Below, piece after piece: positions 27,583 to 36,548 of a stretch of 64,000 bases of DNA. How positions within the stretch are numbered: the stretch's first letter is position 1; every line of letters begins with the position of its first letter. The notes beneath the pieces are model-generated. The model saw only the letters and a list, made by a program, of their open reading frames with translations, did not search any database and was not told the origin of the DNA. Source of the stretch: Pseudopedobacter sp038243635 (GTDB lineage: Bacteria > Bacteroidota > Bacteroidia > Sphingobacteriales > Sphingobacteriaceae); the NCBI GenBank assembly GCA_038243635.1, contig JBBSQW010000003.1, forward strand, positions 62,001-126,000. Direction: 5' to 3'. The position numbers and the translations under genes were made by a program.

Positions 27583-29859
27583 TTACTGAGTTATATCTGT
27601 GGAAACCGAATATGGTTTATCGTCTTTCCCTAATCCGCGTGTTTTATTTGGTTGTCCAGACATTTTTAAGTTTAAAACACCACCGTTCGTAATATCAGCA
27701 TGTGTAAGGTAGTTTTTACTAAACGGCTTTCCGTTTAAGGTGCCAGAACTGATGTAAACGTTGTCTTTAGAGTTGCCGTCGGCGTTGATGATAAACTTTT
27801 TCCCGTCTTCTAACGTAATTGTCGTCTTCTTAAATAAAGGGCTTCCCATTACGTACTGATCGGTGCCTGGACAAACGCTATAAAAACCCATAGCACTTAA
27901 TACATACCAGGACGAAGTTTGTCCTTGATCTTCATCTCCAGGGTAACCATCCTCAGTTGCACTATATAATTTACTCATTACTTCTCTGGCGTGAAACTGG
28001 GCTTTCCAGGGTGCTTCCGAATAGTTATATAAATAAACCATGTGCTGTATAGGTTGGTTACCGTGTGCGTATTGTCCCATATTTGCCATTGCCATTTCGG
28101 TCATTTCGTGGATTAAACCGCCATAAGTGCCTACCTTAAAATCGTTACCGACCGTAAAAACAGAATCTAATTTTGCAGTAAAATTTTTGTTTCCGCCCAT
28201 TAAACCAATTAGTCCGTTAACATCGTGAAAAACAGACCAGTCCCAGTGCCAAGCAGAACCTTCCGTAAATGGACCACCCCATTCTTTAGGGTCGAAGTTC
28301 TTACTCCAATTACCCTTTGCATCACGACCCCGCATAAAGCCTGTTTTTGCGTCAAATACATTTTTATAATTATACATCTGACGAGCAAAAATATCTTTGT
28401 AAAAGGTATTGTCTACTTGTTTTGCCAAATTAAACCCACAAAAATCATCGTAGGCATATTCTAAAGTTTTAGCTGTAGCTTCTCTAACTTCTGGATATGG
28501 AACATAGCCAAGCTGATAATATTGTTTCCAGCCATCTCTTCCGTTTGCTGGGCCCCATGGTCCTTTATTTGTAGCTTCGTGATAGTAAGCTTCTAACGCT
28601 TTTTGAGGATCGAAAGTTCTAATTCCTTTTACCCAAGCATCAGTAAACAAAGAAATAGCATGATTACCAACCATACTCCCACCTTCTCCCGGAAAAGACC
28701 AAGAAGGCAGCCAACCACATTGATCATAAGCATCAAGCATTGCATTCATGTATCTGCCAGTAATGGTAGGGTGCATTAATGCTGTTAATGGAAATTGCGC
28801 CCTAAAAGTATCCCAAAAACCAGTATCAGTGTACATGTACCCTTGGTGTATTTTTCCATCATAAGGGCTGTAATAATAGGGTTTGCCATCTTTACCATAT
28901 TCAAAAAACATCCTAGAAAATAAACTGGCTCTAAATAAGCAAGAATAAAAAGTTGCCTTATCTTCTTCGCTGCCACCTTCTACCAAAATACGGCCTAAAT
29001 GCTTGTTCCAAACTGCTTTTGCTTCGGCCTTGGTTTCTTCGAGTTTACTATACTTACCAAGTTCTTGCTCTAAATTTAAATCTGCCTGCTCTAAACTGAT
29101 ATAAGACGAGGCAACTTTAGCTTGAACTTCTTCCCCGTTTTTAAATTGAATGTACGCTCCTACGCCTTCACCTTCGTCGCTGTCATTTTTAGCATGAACT
29201 TTATTTTTTTTATTTTCCCAAGTGCCATAAGCTTTAAAAGGCTTATCGAAGGTAATCACAAAATAATTTCTAAAATTACCTGGTACATAATGCCCGTTGT
29301 TTACCCAACCAACAATTTTACGTTCTTTAGGATAAATCTTTACCATACTTAACTTGGTATATCCATCTAAAACTAAAAATGCCTCTTCCTTACTAGGAAA
29401 GGAAAATCTTAAATGGGCACCCCTTTCTGTTGGAGCTATCTCAGTATTTGTTCCATTTGCTAGCTTAACCTGGTAATAATAAGGTTTTGCGGTTTCATTA
29501 TCATGGCTAAAGCCGGATGCTCTTTGGTGTTCATCCACCACTAACTTTCCAGTGGTTGGCATTAGAGAAAATACAGCGTAGTCATTGGTCCAAGAACTGC
29601 ATTGATGCGCTTGTTGAAAACCACGAATTGTTTTTTTGGAATATTGATATTTCCAACCATCGCCATTATTCCCGGTCTGAGGAGACCAAGTATTCATCCC
29701 GAAAGGAAGAGCGGTGGTTGGATAAGTATTTCCACGAGTTAACTCGTGGCTAGAATTTGTACCCTGAAGGGTATTTACATAATCTGCGAGTTCTTTATTA
29801 TCTGCGTACAACGAAAAGCTAGTGCATAAAAGAAAAAGGGATGAAAAAAGGAACTTCAT
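27583..29859 (-). CDS. GH92 enzyme with catalytic Glu replaced by Gln (b)
   Basis: This 758-residue protein has a signal peptide (1-19, ending LYA). It has GTNSSHELTRGNTYPTTALP, DTGFWDTFRAQFPL, GDEDQGQTSSWYVLSAMGFY and HGNQPIQHMVYLY, so Gln602 replaces the general-acid Glu of ordinary GH92 alpha-mannosidases, as in the next gene. Overall similarity to that gene is high and continuous, indicating tandem duplication with divergence. Likely periplasmic, acting on imported phosphomannan fragments or mannosyl-phosphate-capped glycans. It follows the PKD-discoidin lipoprotein by 24 bp. Confidence 0.9.
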   Translation of the reverse strand: MKFLFSSLFLLCTSFSLYADNKELADYVNTLQGTNSSHELTRGNTYPTTALPFGMNTWSPQTGNNGDGWKYQYSKKTIRGFQQAHQCSSWTNDYAVFSLMPTTGKLVVDEHQRASGFSHDNETAKPYYYQVKLANGTNTEIAPTERGAHLRFSFPSKEEAFLVLDGYTKLSMVKIYPKERKIVGWVNNGHYVPGNFRNYFVITFDKPFKAYGTWENKKNKVHAKNDSDEGEGVGAYIQFKNGEEVQAKVASSYISLEQADLNLEQELGKYSKLEETKAEAKAVWNKHLGRILVEGGSEEDKATFYSCLFRASLFSRMFFEYGKDGKPYYYSPYDGKIHQGYMYTDTGFWDTFRAQFPLTALMHPTITGRYMNAMLDAYDQCGWLPSWSFPGEGGSMVGNHAISLFTDAWVKGIRTFDPQKALEAYYHEATNKGPWGPANGRDGWKQYYQLGYVPYPEVREATAKTLEYAYDDFCGFNLAKQVDNTFYKDIFARQMYNYKNVFDAKTGFMRGRDAKGNWSKNFDPKEWGGPFTEGSAWHWDWSVFHDVNGLIGLMGGNKNFTAKLDSVFTVGNDFKVGTYGGLIHEMTEMAMANMGQYAHGNQPIQHMVYLYNYSEAPWKAQFHAREVMSKLYSATEDGYPGDEDQGQTSSWYVLSAMGFYSVCPGTDQYVMGSPLFKKTTITLEDGKKFIINADGNSKDNVYISSGTLNGKPFSKNYLTHADITNGGVLNLKMSGQPNKTRGLGKDDKPYSVSTDITQ

Positions 29860-29883
29860 TATAAAAATTTAATAAATAGATTA

Positions 29884-30735
29884 TTAGGGTTGACTATCGT
29901 TTAATGTCCATTCTGATGCCTGCAGAAGATTCCCACTTCCATTATTCTTAGTAAAATTTATGCGATAGTATCCATAAGCAACTTCATTTGATCTCATGTG
30001 AAAAATAGCAAGAGAATTTCTTTGCGCAGCATTATTGTTTAAGTTTATTGGCCACTTAAACCCAACAATTTTATCTATAATCTCCCAAGATGTTCCATCA
30101 TTAGATCCTTCTAAAGTCCAGTCAACTGGGTCTCTGTCTGGAGCGTCATTTCCTGAAGTTATGGTGTATGCTTTTATTAAAATAGGGTCAATAAACTGAA
30201 ATTGCCACCAAGCTCCTGTTTCCGGGCTATATCCTCCTACAAATTTACTATTCTTGTTACCGTCAATAAGTTTTAATGAACCCTCTGCTCCAGTACGCCC
30301 TCCCCCACTTTCATTTGAAACACTAAGCTGACCGCCTTTACTAAGACTGTAGTTTTCTCCCACAAGAAGCGAGTCAAACGCCGGATTCTTTAAAAAGATA
30401 GAAACTTCTTTTTTTGCAGAATATCCTTCTTCATTTCGGGCTGTTAAAATCACTTTAAATTTGCCGAAAGTCTGGTATTGATGTACGAATTCTTGGTCTC
30501 TAGAAAGACTGTCGTCTCCTAACTGCCAGTAAAGCGTAGCATATTTTGACGAGTTACTTTTAAAAGTAACCGCTTGCGGGTCAGTTGCCGAAATATTGTA
30601 TTCAAAATCAACAAGCGGATAATCTATATCTGTTTTTCCTGCAAGCAAGGCAGGAATTTCATCGTTGTTGTTACAAGCGCCAAAAAAAACGGTGGCAAGA
30701 AACAATAAACCTAGTGATTGCTTTTTCATATTCAT
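29884..30735 (-). CDS. PKD plus discoidin (F5/8 type C) surface lipoprotein
   Basis: This 283-residue lipoprotein has its lipobox at FFGAC. Residues ~45-115 are a PKD-type Ig-like domain (VTFKSNSSKYATLYWQLGDD, then FGKFKVILTARNEEG). Residues ~145-280 form an F5/8-type C domain with DRDPVDWTLEGSNDGTSW. Discoidin domains bind carbohydrate or protein, so this is probably a surface glycan-binding protein of the operon. The DRDPxxWxLxGSN motif recurs in the fasciclin-discoidin protein (42404-43528) and the SGNH fusion. A second ATG two codons in is equally possible as start. Confidence 0.8.
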   Translation of the reverse strand: MNMKKQSLGLLFLATVFFGACNNNDEIPALLAGKTDIDYPLVDFEYNISATDPQAVTFKSNSSKYATLYWQLGDDSLSRDQEFVHQYQTFGKFKVILTARNEEGYSAKKEVSIFLKNPAFDSLLVGENYSLSKGGQLSVSNESGGGRTGAEGSLKLIDGNKNSKFVGGYSPETGAWWQFQFIDPILIKAYTITSGNDAPDRDPVDWTLEGSNDGTSWEIIDKIVGFKWPINLNNNAAQRNSLAIFHMRSNEVAYGYYRINFTKNNGSGNLLQASEWTLNDSQP

Positions 30736-30810
30736 CAGTATTATTAAAAGCGAAGGTTTAAATCTAAATTATACAATGCTTCGATTTAAACCCTCGCGAT
30801 ATGTTAAAAA

Positions 30811-32310
30811 TTAAGGTTTAACGGTATACAATTGTGATTTTTCAATGATGCGCCTATTATAGATTACCCCGCCAGCATCATTTTTAATCTCGTAATCTAG
30901 GCGAGCCTGCTGCCCTCCTACGTTTTCTCGATGGTGCGCCTCTATTTGATAAACCTCTCCTCTTTTCAACTTAACCACAGCTTTTCTATAATCCTTATCC
31001 CACGACTGGGTAAAGTCGTTAACAATTAACTTATTGTCCACAAACAGTCGTGAACCATCGTCCCAACTTGTTTGGTAGAAAGTATAAGTGCCGTTCATAG
31101 GGGCTAAAAACCAACCAAACCACCTTGAAGAGTAATTATCTCGGCTTAATGATTGATCGTTGTTGTTTTTCACATTATCAGGCCATCCATCACCTCCAAA
31201 ATCAATAACTTCATCAATCCTTGAGGCAAACGGTGCTGTTCTTGAAGCAGTTGAGTTTAGATTTTCACTTTCTTGGTCATTATCATAACCTAAAAATTGG
31301 CTATCGGTCCAGTACTGGGCATTTAATCCGTTACCACTACCCATAATGAATGAGTTATTATCTAAATTAATTTCTGGGTCTAACAATAAAATAACAAAAT
31401 CCTTATCTGGTTGTAAAACATGGCGTGTTGAACTTTCTAACCTAACCGCTATTGCAAATTTCTTTTTTGCTGCAATGTTAGCGTCAAAAACATCCCAAGG
31501 AATCTTTATTTCTAACACTCCCGAATTTATATTAGACTTAAAACGTATTAAAGTATCTAAGCTATAATTAGGTAATTTAATTGCATTAGCAAACCTGGCA
31601 TCGTTTGCAATTAAAGTATTGATGGTGTCTGTATCTGACATCACTTTTACCGAGAAAGGCTTGCCTGCAGTTCCGTTTAAATTAACACCCAATGGAATGG
31701 TAATTCCTGTGCTGGTTATATTATATTGATTTCCTCTTGGGACTTCAAAAACCTCGCCTGGATGGTTTACAATAGATAGGTAATGCACTTCCTCCAGAGT
31801 TGTTACCATCTTAGTATCAACCACCACCACAAAAGTATTTTGTGTAGGATTTATCGTGTTGCCTTTTTCTGGGCTAGTTAACCTAAATGCTATAGCAACA
31901 TTTCTATTATAGTATTTCTCTATGCCTGTTATTTTAAAACCTACAAACACGGTAGCTGAATCTGTACCGTAAGCCACATTAATTACGCTCGGGTAATCTA
32001 AATAGCTTGACGGCATCAGTACTGTGTTTTGCAGCGTGTTATTCGCTATTAATTTATTAATAGTGTCCGAAACCGGCTCAATACCTATCTGAAAAGCTTT
32101 ACCGGCAACTCCAGAAAGTTTAATTTTAATGGGCACTAAAACCAAATCTTCGTCTCTAAACATTTGATCTAATAAAGCCCCATCTGCCGATACTACCTGA
32201 CTGTCTGAGTTTACAGGTAAAAATCGCTCTAACTCTATGTTATCTCTACACGCGGTAGCTATTAGGGCTATTAGCCCTAAAAACCACATACTTTTTAAAA
32301 ATCTTGTCAT
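30811..32310 (-). CDS. Surface lipoprotein with two DUF1735-like domains and PA14
   Basis: This 499-residue protein has its lipobox at IATAC. Two similar halves of ~150 residues (each with the theme GxAGKxFxxxxxxxxDTIN and a LIAN segment) look like tandem DUF1735-type Ig-like domains, common at the N-terminus of Bacteroidota surface glycan-binding proteins. Residues ~335-495 form a PA14 domain (GLNAQYWTD, NGTYTFYQTSWDDGSRLFVD, VYQIEAHHRE). PA14 binds sugars in yeast adhesins and in some glycosidases. No catalytic domain is present, so it is a non-enzymatic surface binder. Spacing of 52-75 bp on both sides fits cotranscription. Confidence 0.75.
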   Translation of the reverse strand: MTRFLKSMWFLGLIALIATACRDNIELERFLPVNSDSQVVSADGALLDQMFRDEDLVLVPIKIKLSGVAGKAFQIGIEPVSDTINKLIANNTLQNTVLMPSSYLDYPSVINVAYGTDSATVFVGFKITGIEKYYNRNVAIAFRLTSPEKGNTINPTQNTFVVVVDTKMVTTLEEVHYLSIVNHPGEVFEVPRGNQYNITSTGITIPLGVNLNGTAGKPFSVKVMSDTDTINTLIANDARFANAIKLPNYSLDTLIRFKSNINSGVLEIKIPWDVFDANIAAKKKFAIAVRLESSTRHVLQPDKDFVILLLDPEINLDNNSFIMGSGNGLNAQYWTDSQFLGYDNDQESENLNSTASRTAPFASRIDEVIDFGGDGWPDNVKNNNDQSLSRDNYSSRWFGWFLAPMNGTYTFYQTSWDDGSRLFVDNKLIVNDFTQSWDKDYRKAVVKLKRGEVYQIEAHHRENVGGQQARLDYEIKNDAGGVIYNRRIIEKSQLYTVKP

Positions 32311-32362
32311 ATCTATATGAATTAAATAAGTTACTATTTCTAGGATAATACGTCGGTAAAAC

Positions 32363-34093
32363 TTATTGATCTAACCAAACCCGGCCATCAATTTGCCAAA
32401 TAGCTTTTCTTGGAATGTGCAACCAAGACAATATTTGCGCTGGTATATCTGCATTTTGAGGAACCATATTGGCTAAAGAGCTACTAGACGGAGAGCATAC
32501 CAGGCCGTTAAAATCAGTCCATGTGTAATTTCCAAGAATATCAAAATCGTTCTCCAAAGTACTGTAATCTTTAATTTTACTGCCAGAACCGTCCAAAACA
32601 GGCCAATAACCCGCTAGGTAATTATAGTATGGATGCAACTCATCGATACTGGTTTCACATGCGTAACTTTTAATTACATTGTCAGGCAAAGCTGTTCTCC
32701 AAATTCGAACGTCAGCTATTTCTACATCACACTGTCCGTGTCCGTTTCCAGGAATAAAACCTAGGGTTAAAGGAGCAGACGATTTGAAATTTCCAAAATC
32801 GGTGACATCTTGCTCTCCGTAGTACACTCCGTCGGTATAAGTTCTCAAAAAGCGTCTTCCGTTTCTGATTTCCACTTTTGCAGTCAATTGGTTCCAAGTA
32901 CCTTTGCCTAAAACTTCACCACGTTGTTGTAACCTGTGATCGCCTTTGTCTCCTCTAACATAAAACTGCCAAAAATCTTCTTCTAAAAAGAAACACCATC
33001 CTTTTTCATTGAGTATAGGGTGGTTGCCAGACCATTCGTTCATTTTACCAAAAATTGTCGGGTAATTTTGGCGAAAACTTCCGTCACCACGAGGATCATT
33101 CTTTTTCAATTTGAGTTCTATCGTAAAACCAATAGTATCCGGAAAATTGTAAAACTCTTCGCTTGATACATTTGGAGGAATAATAGCATGAACGCCAGAT
33201 TCTCTATCAAACAAACGGATTGTTGTACCTGTAAAACGATTTCCGGTGTAAGGTTTAGTTAATACTCTTTGGGTTAACTTTGGTGCAGAATAAATTGAAA
33301 ATGTATTTACTTTAGTATCACTAAAAACAGTATTATCATTTTGTGTTGCTGGCAAGGTAAAAGCACCTCCAGTACTAGAAGCAACAATAATTAACCAATT
33401 TTCATTTTTATACTGTGTACGAGCTTTTAGCGCCGTTAAGATCTCGCCAACTTGAGTATCAAAACTCTCTATTGCCGTTTTATATTCTGGAAAAGAATTA
33501 TCATAACCGTATTGTTGGCCTGCTTTATCAACATCTGTAAAATTAGCAACGATAAATTCCGTAGAGTCTATAGCTAAGCTATTTACAACTGCTGCTTTTA
33601 CTTCGGCATCATTAACAAATAACGCATGTTCTGTAGTTCCCTCAGTTAAATTAGCATCAAAAACCGGCGATGATGAAAATGAGATGGGATCAATAGTTGG
33701 TTTTTCTTCTTTTATACGTTTATAAATTACCGGAAACTTTTCCAGCTGATTGTTGTTAAACGTTTGGTCTTGTACGTTATGCTTGCTTTCTTTCACACCC
33801 GTCAACATATCTGCCCAATTACTTGCTAGGCTAGGAAAATCAGGATTTGCCAAAGCCGTCCAAGAATAAATTGCAGTTGGCAATAATGATTTTATATTTG
33901 GAATAGCTGCATCACGAACTGAAGTTCCTCTAGCGCCGTCCACAATAATATATAATACTTTAGGATTACCATAAGCGATACTCACCGAATCACTATAGCT
34001 TCGATCTACAATTACCCGTTCAAAGTCCTTATTACACGACGTTACGGCAAGCACCATTAAAAAGCCTAAGCCTATTAGAAAATTCCTTTTCAT
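32363..34093 (-). CDS. Alkaline-phosphatase-fold lipoprotein lacking catalytic residues, with LamG-like domain
   Basis: From ATG 34093 (an in-frame TTG 39 bp upstream is rejected) the protein has 576 residues, lipobox VTSC. Residues ~45-250 resemble the phosphodiesterase/nucleotide-pyrophosphatase branch of the alkaline phosphatase superfamily: LYIIVDGARG with Asp52, then FPSLASNWADMLTGV. The metal and nucleophile positions are altered: the TFPNH-like nucleophile segment reads LASNW, the DxxGH metal motif is DKAGQQYG (Gln193 for His), and the DHG motif is STG (240-242). Residues ~290-470 form a concanavalin-like LamG domain and the C-terminus resembles DUF4983. It is probably a binding protein, not an enzyme. 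Confidence 0.72.
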   Translation of the reverse strand: MKRNFLIGLGFLMVLAVTSCNKDFERVIVDRSYSDSVSIAYGNPKVLYIIVDGARGTSVRDAAIPNIKSLLPTAIYSWTALANPDFPSLASNWADMLTGVKESKHNVQDQTFNNNQLEKFPVIYKRIKEEKPTIDPISFSSSPVFDANLTEGTTEHALFVNDAEVKAAVVNSLAIDSTEFIVANFTDVDKAGQQYGYDNSFPEYKTAIESFDTQVGEILTALKARTQYKNENWLIIVASSTGGAFTLPATQNDNTVFSDTKVNTFSIYSAPKLTQRVLTKPYTGNRFTGTTIRLFDRESGVHAIIPPNVSSEEFYNFPDTIGFTIELKLKKNDPRGDGSFRQNYPTIFGKMNEWSGNHPILNEKGWCFFLEEDFWQFYVRGDKGDHRLQQRGEVLGKGTWNQLTAKVEIRNGRRFLRTYTDGVYYGEQDVTDFGNFKSSAPLTLGFIPGNGHGQCDVEIADVRIWRTALPDNVIKSYACETSIDELHPYYNYLAGYWPVLDGSGSKIKDYSTLENDFDILGNYTWTDFNGLVCSPSSSSLANMVPQNADIPAQILSWLHIPRKAIWQIDGRVWLDQ

Positions 34094-34124
34094 GTTTTTT
34101 AATTTAATATTCGTGTTATCAAAA

Positions 34125-35729
34125 TTATTCAATAGTAATTCTTACAATATTGTTGATATCGGTGTTATCAAACTTGGTAAAACCACCGATTAGTAATAAT
34201 GCTTTTTTATTATCAGCACTTTGAGTTTCTATAACATCGTTTAGGTTTCCAGAAAATCTACCAGTATTGTTATAACCCGCTGCCAATTCTCCTGTTGCGT
34301 TTAAGATCATAAATCCGCTTCTAAAAATTCCTCCATAGGTTCTAAAGTTACCCGAAACCACTACTAAACCAGAACTGAGCTGTTTAGCAAAGGTGGCATA
34401 TCCCCCAACAAGAGGCTTTGCAGTAAATGTACTTACCATTCCTCCGTCACTTTTAATCATAGCAATACCTGGAGATTCATGGCCGTTAAAGGCTCTAAAA
34501 CCTCCGGTTATAAGATATTGATCGGTATCTGGATTGTATTTTAATGTTGAGATACCATTATCTGCCCCAGTGCCAGGGTCAAAGGTATTGTCTATGGTAC
34601 CATCCGCATTTAAACGGATAATATTTTTTGCGGCTTGACCATCAAACCTAGAAAACTTACCAAAGATTACCAATTTCCCTAATAAGGGTCCACTCGTGTG
34701 CATATAAGAGTCGATGTATCCATTTGCACCTTCAAATGCCACTCCGCTAGCATTAAATCGATACGTTTTATCTAGCGCTCCATCACCTGCTAAGCGAACA
34801 ATTTGTCTTATTTCTGTACTGTCCAATATTACAGAGTCTTTTGTATTTAGATAATTTGGTTTATCATAAATTCTTTTTACGTAATACCTGAAATTACCCG
34901 TAGCAATTAGTTTATTATTAAGAACATAAAGACGATCAATGTAGCCGTCTGTACCGCCATTAAAACGAGGAAAATACTTTATAACTCCAGTGCTATCTTT
35001 CATATAAGTATCGTACTGAAGTGAATCAACACCCCCATTATTAACTAAAGCAGTAATGTTACTGATATTACCTTGTATGCCGTAACCACTAAAACCACCT
35101 GCAACAATATACCTACTCCCCAGTTCAACAAAAGAACTTAATTCTCCGTTTGCTGCTCTACCGGGTCTAAAAGTTCGGTCCAAACCTCCGTTGTCATCAA
35201 TTTTCAAAATTCTATTCAGCGGACTCAGCAAACCTTTATTATCGTAGTCGCTAAAAGCACCTACCAAAATATTTCTATCATTTGTTAATTTGTAGTATTG
35301 GTTAATGTGTCGGTTTGTACCAATCTTAGTTAAAAAAGTAGGGTCTATATTTACCAGTCCGTTAACAATAAACTCGGGACCAATTATTACTTGATTATCT
35401 ACCACAATCGATGTAACTCCAGAGCTGGCATTTTCAGGTACCTCCGCCGTAATTCCGGTTTCGGTAACGGAAAGTATTTTCGCTTCTACTCCATTGAATA
35501 AAAACTTTAATCTCAATTTATAGGGCACCAATCCCGTTACTTTTACAAAAACGCTTGTACCAGCATCACCGTTCTTAGGGTCGGGCACCAAATCTCTGCT
35601 AATGCTTATTCCTAAGCTTTCTTTTGCACCACTATACGGATTCTCAAAAACGTTTTTATCATTTTTGCATCCTGCTAGCACCACAAAAAATAGTGCTAGT
35701 GTAGATAAAATGTATTTTACTTTTTTCAT
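34125..35729 (-). CDS. IPT/TIG plus delta-60 repeat beta-propeller lipoprotein
   Basis: This 534-residue lipoprotein has its lipobox at VLAGC. Residues ~40-125 form an IPT/TIG Ig-like domain (GDAGTSVFVKVTGL, VEAKILSVTETGITAEVPENA). The remainder consists of propeller-like repeats of the delta-60 type (DUF5122), recognised by LDRTFRPG, LDKTYRFN and IDNTFDPGTGADNG and by recurring phrases such as LIATGNFRYY and YLITGGFRAFNG. Such proteins occur beside SusCD pairs in Sphingobacteriaceae and are thought to be surface binders. No catalytic motif is seen. Gap to the next gene is 31 bp. Confidence 0.72.
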   Translation of the reverse strand: MKKVKYILSTLALFFVVLAGCKNDKNVFENPYSGAKESLGISISRDLVPDPKNGDAGTSVFVKVTGLVPYKLRLKFLFNGVEAKILSVTETGITAEVPENASSGVTSIVVDNQVIIGPEFIVNGLVNIDPTFLTKIGTNRHINQYYKLTNDRNILVGAFSDYDNKGLLSPLNRILKIDDNGGLDRTFRPGRAANGELSSFVELGSRYIVAGGFSGYGIQGNISNITALVNNGGVDSLQYDTYMKDSTGVIKYFPRFNGGTDGYIDRLYVLNNKLIATGNFRYYVKRIYDKPNYLNTKDSVILDSTEIRQIVRLAGDGALDKTYRFNASGVAFEGANGYIDSYMHTSGPLLGKLVIFGKFSRFDGQAAKNIIRLNADGTIDNTFDPGTGADNGISTLKYNPDTDQYLITGGFRAFNGHESPGIAMIKSDGGMVSTFTAKPLVGGYATFAKQLSSGLVVVSGNFRTYGGIFRSGFMILNATGELAAGYNNTGRFSGNLNDVIETQSADNKKALLLIGGFTKFDNTDINNIVRITIE

Positions 35730-35782
35730 ATATATTTTCTTTTGTGCTTTATAAAAGCGTAACAGAATATAAGGCTGTCATT

Positions 35783-36514
35783 TTAATTAGTATTGTTCCT
35801 GGTCAATGCAACGTCGTTAAAAAATTCACCAAGATCAAACCCGAAGACTTTTTCATTTCTAAGTGTATGAACTACGCCATTATTGGGTTGTATGTCTGAA
35901 GATGATATACTTACCGTTTGCCAATTATCATCAGGCCTAGAAGCGTCGGGAATAAATGAAATTACTAAATGGCGATAACCTAAGTATTTAATGCCATTTA
36001 CGCTATCGTAAATTACCCCAATATTAAAGAGCGAATTGTCTTGGGAGTAAAAAAGTTGACCTGGAAAAATATTTCGTTGATCAAAATCTATCTGTGGGTA
36101 ATCTTTTAAGGTATATGCATCTGTAAACATGTATCTCATTAGGTATTTTCTCCAAATCACCGGATCTATGTCTGATAGCTTAAGTATTGGCTCCTTATTT
36201 ATAAAAATAAGATATTGATTTAAACTACTATAAGTTATTACCCCTAACTCATTAACGCGAGTTCCGATTAGATCTCTTATCATGATATCGTTAGGTGCGA
36301 AAAAAGTAATGGTATCTTTTTTAAATTCTTCTTCTAAACCTGCTAATTTAATTATCTGTACAAGCGAATCAAATTGTACTGGTTTGGTCTCTAAATAGCT
36401 TAGCATATTGCCGTTAAACTTGGCAGTCGCTTTTCCTCCATCTATGAAATAATCGTCTTGTTTACAAGATGATACAAGCAAAAGGATAGAAAAAATAAAT
36501 AATAAATTTTTCAT
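35783..36514 (-). CDS. Fasciclin (FAS1) domain lipoprotein
   Basis: From ATG 36514 the protein has 243 residues, lipobox VSSC. An open frame extends 48 bp further upstream but would overlap the SusD stop. One FAS1 domain fills most of it (YLETKPVQFDSLVQIIKLAG, then KDTITFFAPNDIMI, and NGVVHTLRNEKVFGF at the end). FAS1 domains mediate adhesion and carbohydrate or protein contacts. It follows SusD exactly as the FAS1-discoidin protein follows the other SusD, but without a discoidin domain. No enzymatic role is expected. Confidence 0.83.
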   Translation of the reverse strand: MKNLLFIFSILLLVSSCKQDDYFIDGGKATAKFNGNMLSYLETKPVQFDSLVQIIKLAGLEEEFKKDTITFFAPNDIMIRDLIGTRVNELGVITYSSLNQYLIFINKEPILKLSDIDPVIWRKYLMRYMFTDAYTLKDYPQIDFDQRNIFPGQLFYSQDNSLFNIGVIYDSVNGIKYLGYRHLVISFIPDASRPDDNWQTVSISSSDIQPNNGVVHTLRNEKVFGFDLGEFFNDVALTRNNTN

Positions 36515-36548
36515 AATCTTGTTTTCAAGTGTTTTGAACCTGCTGTAA

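Noticed and set aside
25265..29859. Possible recent tandem repeat from the two GH92 genes
   Set aside because: The proteins are clearly paralogous, but the nucleotide sequences have diverged; no long exact repeat was seen, so this is an old duplication.
34094..34132. TTG start giving a longer phosphatase-fold protein
   Set aside because: It would overlap the stop of the preceding gene and place 13 polar residues before a good lipoprotein signal that starts at ATG 34093.
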